Below are positions 60,307 to 64,000 of a DNA stretch of 64,000 nt, one piece after another (the first letter of the stretch is position 1; every line of letters begins with the position of its first letter). Below the pieces are notes generated by a model that searched no databases, was not told the DNA's origin, and was given only the letters and a program-made list of their open reading frames with translations. The stretch comes from Ovis canadensis (lineage: Eukaryota; Chordata; Mammalia; Artiodactyla; Bovidae), in contig NC_091247.1 in the NCBI RefSeq assembly GCF_042477335.2, positions 224,340,001 through 224,404,000 of the forward strand. Direction: 5' to 3'. The position numbers and the translations under genes were made by a program.

Positions 60307-60629
60307 CTGGTTCCTCTACCTTTTCTAAAACCAGCTTGAACATCTGGAAGTTCATGTATTACTGAAGCCTGGCTTGGAGAATTTTGAGCATTACTTTACT
60401 AGCGTGTCAGATGAGTGCAGTTGTGTGGTAGTTTGAGCATTCTTTGGCATTACCTTTCTTTAGGATTGGAATGAAAACTGACCTTTTCCAGTCCTGTGGC
60501 CACTGCTGAGTTTTCCAAATTTGCTGGCATATTGAGTGCAGCACTTTCACAGCATCATCTTTTAGGATTTGAAATAGCTCAACTGGAATTCCATCACCTC
60601 CACTAGCTTTGTTCGTAGTGATGCTTTCT
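60307..60629 (-). mobile_element. BovB internal fragment, left part of a split copy
   Basis: Corresponds to the RT-upstream region of BovB (compare 22314-22632) and stops at CTTTCT 60624-60629; it resumes at 62422. Confidence 0.92.
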
Positions 60630-60684
60630 TACCGGGGTCCAGCCCCAGCAGGATCCAGGGGTACCCTCAGGAGAGACAGTGTCG

Positions 60685-60686
<2 letters not shown>

Positions 60687-60723
<37 letters not shown>
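60687..60723. repeat. (GA)n simple repeat
   Basis: About 17 GA units inside the LTR. Confidence 0.9.
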
Positions 60724-60729
<6 letters not shown>

Positions 60730-61220
60730 TGTTGCAGTTAAGAAAGTAGAGGAGAGGAAGAGGTTGATATTCCTTGGTTTACACAGAAAGCCGATAAAGC
60801 ACCTACATGGGACTTGCTCTGTTCACGAAGGCCTCAGGCGCCCTCTCGCCCTCAAGCGAAGGCGCAGAGCACCTTCTCGAGAGGGTCTTAGAAGCCCTGG
60901 CAGGAAAGTGAACTCAGAGAGCCTCTGTGCTCCAGGGGAATCACCTGAAAAAGAAAGAGAAAGAGAAAGAATGACACGGGGAGACCAAGCCTCAGTGAGC
61001 AAGGCGCACAACTTTATTTTCAAAAGGAGCTTTTATACCTTAAGTTGTACATAGAGAATAATGGAAGATGTAGAGTCATTCAGGGTCAGCAGTCCTGACC
61101 CTTATCGAGACCAGGCTTTCTTTCTGCATACCTTTCCATTTACAAAGGTCTTAGGTGATTTACATCATCTTCTGGCCAGGAGGCCTGATAACATTTTATG
61201 ACTCTTTGTTCTGATAAAGT

Positions 61221-61490
61221 TTCAGTTCAGTTCAGTTCAGTCGCTCAGTCGTGTCCGACTCTTTGCGACCCCATGAATCGCAGCACGCCAGGCCTCCCTG
61301 TCCATTACCATGTCCCGGAGTTCACTCAGACTCACGTCCATCGAGTCCGTGATGCCATCCAGCCATCTCATCCTTGGTCATCCCCTTCTTCTCCTGCCCT
61401 CAATTCCTCCCAGCACCAGAGTCTTTTCCAATGAGTCAGCTCTTTGCATGAGGTGGCCAAAGTACTGGAGCTTCAGCTTTAGCATCATTC
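61221..61490 (-). repeat. BovB 3'-end fragment nested in the LTR
   Basis: Three or more TTCAG units, then the BovB terminus to ttcagctttagcatcattcc. Confidence 0.88.
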
Positions 61491-61953
61491 CTTGCAAAGA
61501 AATACTTATTTTCTCTAAAGGTGATTTTTCTAAAGTCTAGCACCATTCTCCAAAAGCACTAGATAAAGTTGCATTCCTATAGGGCAAAGGTGCAGTGGGC
61601 TATAACAAAGAATTTATTAACTCAAGGTTTAATGTTGTTAATACCAAGGCTACTACTTATATTTCTATATATCAACTATATTAATTAATGCACTCCCAGG
61701 CACACAACGAAAGATATGAAAACTTAGCAGCAAGCATTGGTTCAATAATGAAACCCTCCACCAGTACTACTATAATAATTTTTAACTCCTCAAAAGGCTC
61801 TATATTTTTAGAATGTTTTAAGCTTCCCGTGCCTCTCGTGGTTGGGAGGCTGTGAACAATTGCAGGCATGGTTGTAAAAGTCCAGATAAACATGTCAGGC
61901 AAGTTAGAAAGCCATCAGAAAGGTTTGAATTGAAACACTCCTATCATGCCCAG

Positions 61954-62168
61954 ATCTTCCCTGGTGGCTCAGAGGCTAAAGCGTCTGCCTCCAATGCGGG
62001 AGACCTGGGTTCGATCCCTGGGTCGGGAAGATTCCCCTGGAGAAGGAAATGATAACCCACTCTAGTATTCTTGCCTGGAGAATCCCATGGATGGAGAAGC
62101 CTGGTAGGCTACAGTCCACGGGGTCGCAGAGTCAGACACAACTGAGCGACTTCACTTTCACTTTCACT
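61954..62168 (+). repeat. Bov-tA SINE nested in the LTR
   Basis: TATCATGCCCAG flanks it at 61942-61953 and 62169-62180. Confidence 0.96.
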
Positions 62169-62421
62169 TATCATGCCCAGGAGACTTATTAAATAGAGCC
62201 CTAAGTTGATTTTCTCCAGAGAACGGCAGTTGGGGATAGCCCCCTGTTAAATGTCAGAAAGCTTTAGTGAAGACATAAAATAGTAAGACAGACAGATTCT
62301 GGTTTTGGGGTAGATGCTCGAGCAGGTCCATGGGGTCCCTCGAGTCCTGATCCACCTTGCCCGTTAGGTCTCTTCCGCATGACCTTGTCATGGGTGGGAT
62401 CTCCCGTGTTGGCTCCTGGCA

Positions 62422-62948
62422 CTTTCTAAGGCCCACTTGACTTTCACATTCCAGGATGTCTGGCTCTAGATGAGTGATCACACCATCGTGATTATCTGGG
62501 TCATGAAGGTCTTTTTTGAATAGTTCTTCTGTGTATTCTTGCCACCTCTTCTTAATATCTTCTGCTTCTGTTAGGTCCATACCATTTCTGTCCTTTATCG
62601 AGCCCATCTTTGCATGAAATGTTCCCTTGGTATCTCTAATTTTCTTGAAGAGATCTCTAGTCTTTCCCATTCTGTTGTTTTCCTCTATTTCTTTGCATTG
62701 ATCACTGAAGAAGGCTTTCTTATCTCTTCTTGCTATTCTTTGGAACTCTGCATTCAGATGCTTATATCTTTCCTTTTCTCCTTTGCTTTTTGCTTCTCTT
62801 CTTTTCACAGCTATTTGTAAGGCCTCCTCAGATAGCCATTTTGCTTTTTTGTATTTCTTTTCCATGGGGATGGTCTTGATCTCTGTCTCCTGTACCATGT
62901 CAGGAACCTCATTCCATAGTTCATCAGGCACTCTATCTATCAGATCTT
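62422..62948 (-). mobile_element. BovB internal fragment, right part of the split copy
   Basis: Continues from 60629 (ctttctaaggcccacttgac) to ctatctatcagatc. Its open reading segment encodes the linker before the RT domain; it is 5'-truncated at about 62948. Confidence 0.92.
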
Positions 62949-63480
62949 TAGGCATTAGAGAAGTGCAAACCAAAACTGAAATGAAGTTCATACCCACTGC
63001 TGCGACTGCTAAGTTGCAGTCGTGTTCGACTCTGTGCAACCCCATAGATTGCAGCCTACCAGGCTCCCCTGTCCATGGGATTCTCCAGGCAAGAACACTG
63101 GAGTAGGTTGCCATTTCCTTCTCCAATGCATGAAAGTGAAAAGTGAAAGTGAAGTCACTCAGTCGTGTCTGACCCTCAGCGACCCCATAGACTGCAGCCT
63201 TCCAGGCTCCTCTGTCCATGGCATTTTCCAGGCAAGAGTACTGGAGTGGGGTGCCATTGCCTTCTCTGATCATACCCACTAGAGCTGGTATAATTAAAAA
63301 AAAAAAAGAAGAACAATAGGAAGAGTTGGCAAGGATGTGGAGAAAGTGGAACCCTCATATGTTGCAGGTGGGAATATGAAATGGATCAGCTGCTGTGGAA
63401 AACAGTTTGGCAGCTCCTCAGAAGCTTAAACATAGACTTATTATTTGACCCAGGAGGGGAACTCCTGGGTATTTGCGCAA
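62949..63480 (+). repeat. L1 3'-end fragment, interrupted
   Basis: ttagagaagtgcaaaccaaa, then ggcaaggatgtggagaaag and ctgtggaaaacagtttggc are classic L1 ORF2-end sequence. Split by BOV-A2. Confidence 0.85.
62999..63269 (-). repeat. BOV-A2 SINE nested in the L1 fragment
   Basis: TCATACCCACT occurs at 62988-62998 and 63270-63280. Two BovA bodies are joined by gcatgaaagtgaaaagtgaa. Confidence 0.95.
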
Positions 63481-63792
63481 TTAAATAAAAAACAGCTTCT
63501 CAAATCCTAATTCTGCCACTTACAAACTGTATGTTATTAAGAGAGTTGCTAAAGCTTTTATACATTTTCTCATCTGTAAAATGGAAATAATAATAGTACC
63601 TGCTGTGTCAAATTGTCAGAATTAAATATTTTCATTTTTTAGATTGAGATGTAATTCACAAAACAAAATTAGGAAGTAATTTCATAACCATTTTGAAGTA
63701 TACAGTTTAAAGGTATTTAGTCATTCATGTCACCACTCCCTATCTCATTCTAAAACTTTTTGAATGGATAAACAAAATGTTTATATATAGTC

Positions 63793-64000
63793 AGTCAGTT
63801 CAGTTGCTCAGTTTTGTCCTACTCTTTGGGACCCCATGGACTGTAGCACGCCAGGCTTCCCTATCTATCACCAACTCCCAGTGTTTACTCAAACTCATGT
63901 CCGTCGAGTCAATGATGCCGTCGAGTCAGTGATGCCGTCCAGCCATCTCATCCTCTGTCATCCCCTTCTCCTCCCACCTTCAATCTTTCCCAGCATCAGG
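63793..64000 (-). repeat. BovB 3'-end fragment, continues past the window
   Basis: gtcagttcagttgctcagtt to ctttcccagcatcagg, with a 17-base tandem duplication at 63903-63936. Confidence 0.88.

Larger units (their letters stand above)
60630..62421 (-). mobile_element. Antisense solo LTR, class II (betaretrovirus-like), with nested insertions
   Basis: Flanked by the 6-base duplication CTTTCT (60624-60629, 62422-62427). On the minus strand it starts TGCCAGGAGCCAAC. A TATAAAAG box (61037-61030) is followed only about 11 bases later by AATAAA (61018-61013), the compact U3/R layout of betaretrovirus-type LTRs. It holds a GA repeat (about 60687-60723), a BovB end (about 61221-61490) and a Bov-tA (61954-62168). 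Its downstream end reads ...GGTA, so the usual terminal CA has decayed. No retroviral gene is present. Confidence 0.82.

Noticed and set aside
62254-63279. 341-codon minus-strand open frame
   Set aside because: It fuses BOV-A2 sequence, an L1 piece, BovB linker coding sequence and LTR-edge sequence. It is chance reading-through of repeats, not a gene.

Overview
The window is nuclear DNA from a ruminant, most likely a bovid. The evidence is the dense load of Bov-tA and BOV-A2 SINEs, BovB (RTE-type) LINEs with their tandem TTCAG ends, CHR-type tRNA SINEs and bovine-type solo LTRs, together with four intron-containing mammalian genes. The gene order matches what I recall of human 22q13.2 (CSDC2, PMM1, DESI1, XRCC6). 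I see no prokaryotic, CRISPR, plasmid or new multi-gene system. The accessory content is retrotransposon archaeology.

Layout. Positions 1-6.4 kb hold the 3' part of CSDC2 (+): an intron, three exons that together encode the complete 153-residue protein, and the 3' UTR. Positions 6.6-16.6 kb hold complete PMM1 (-), with eight coding exons for 262 residues; it ends tail-to-tail with CSDC2 and starts in a CpG island. Positions 17-34.8 kb are intergenic and contain SINEs, an older BovB, a near full-length BovB nested inside another BovB, and a solo LTR. Positions 34.8-55.66 kb hold complete DESI1 (-), with six coding exons for 168 residues, a long 3' UTR and a 12-kb first intron. Positions 55.0-56.4 kb are a CpG island shared head-to-head by DESI1 (-) and XRCC6 (+). 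Positions 56.1-64 kb hold the start of XRCC6 (Ku70): one noncoding exon, two coding exons (residues 1-63), and an intron that runs out of the window and contains a BovB broken by an antisense class II-like LTR.

The four genes do unrelated jobs: RNA binding, hexose-phosphate metabolism, deSUMOylation/depalmitoylation and DNA end-joining. Their relation is positional (convergent ends, a shared promoter) and not a pathway. All 17 coding-exon junctions follow GT-AG with consistent phase. Exon coordinates were read directly from the bases. Gene names rest on my memory of the human proteins and no alignment was run. Repeat family names are by recognition only, and repeat edges are approximate unless a target-site duplication is given.
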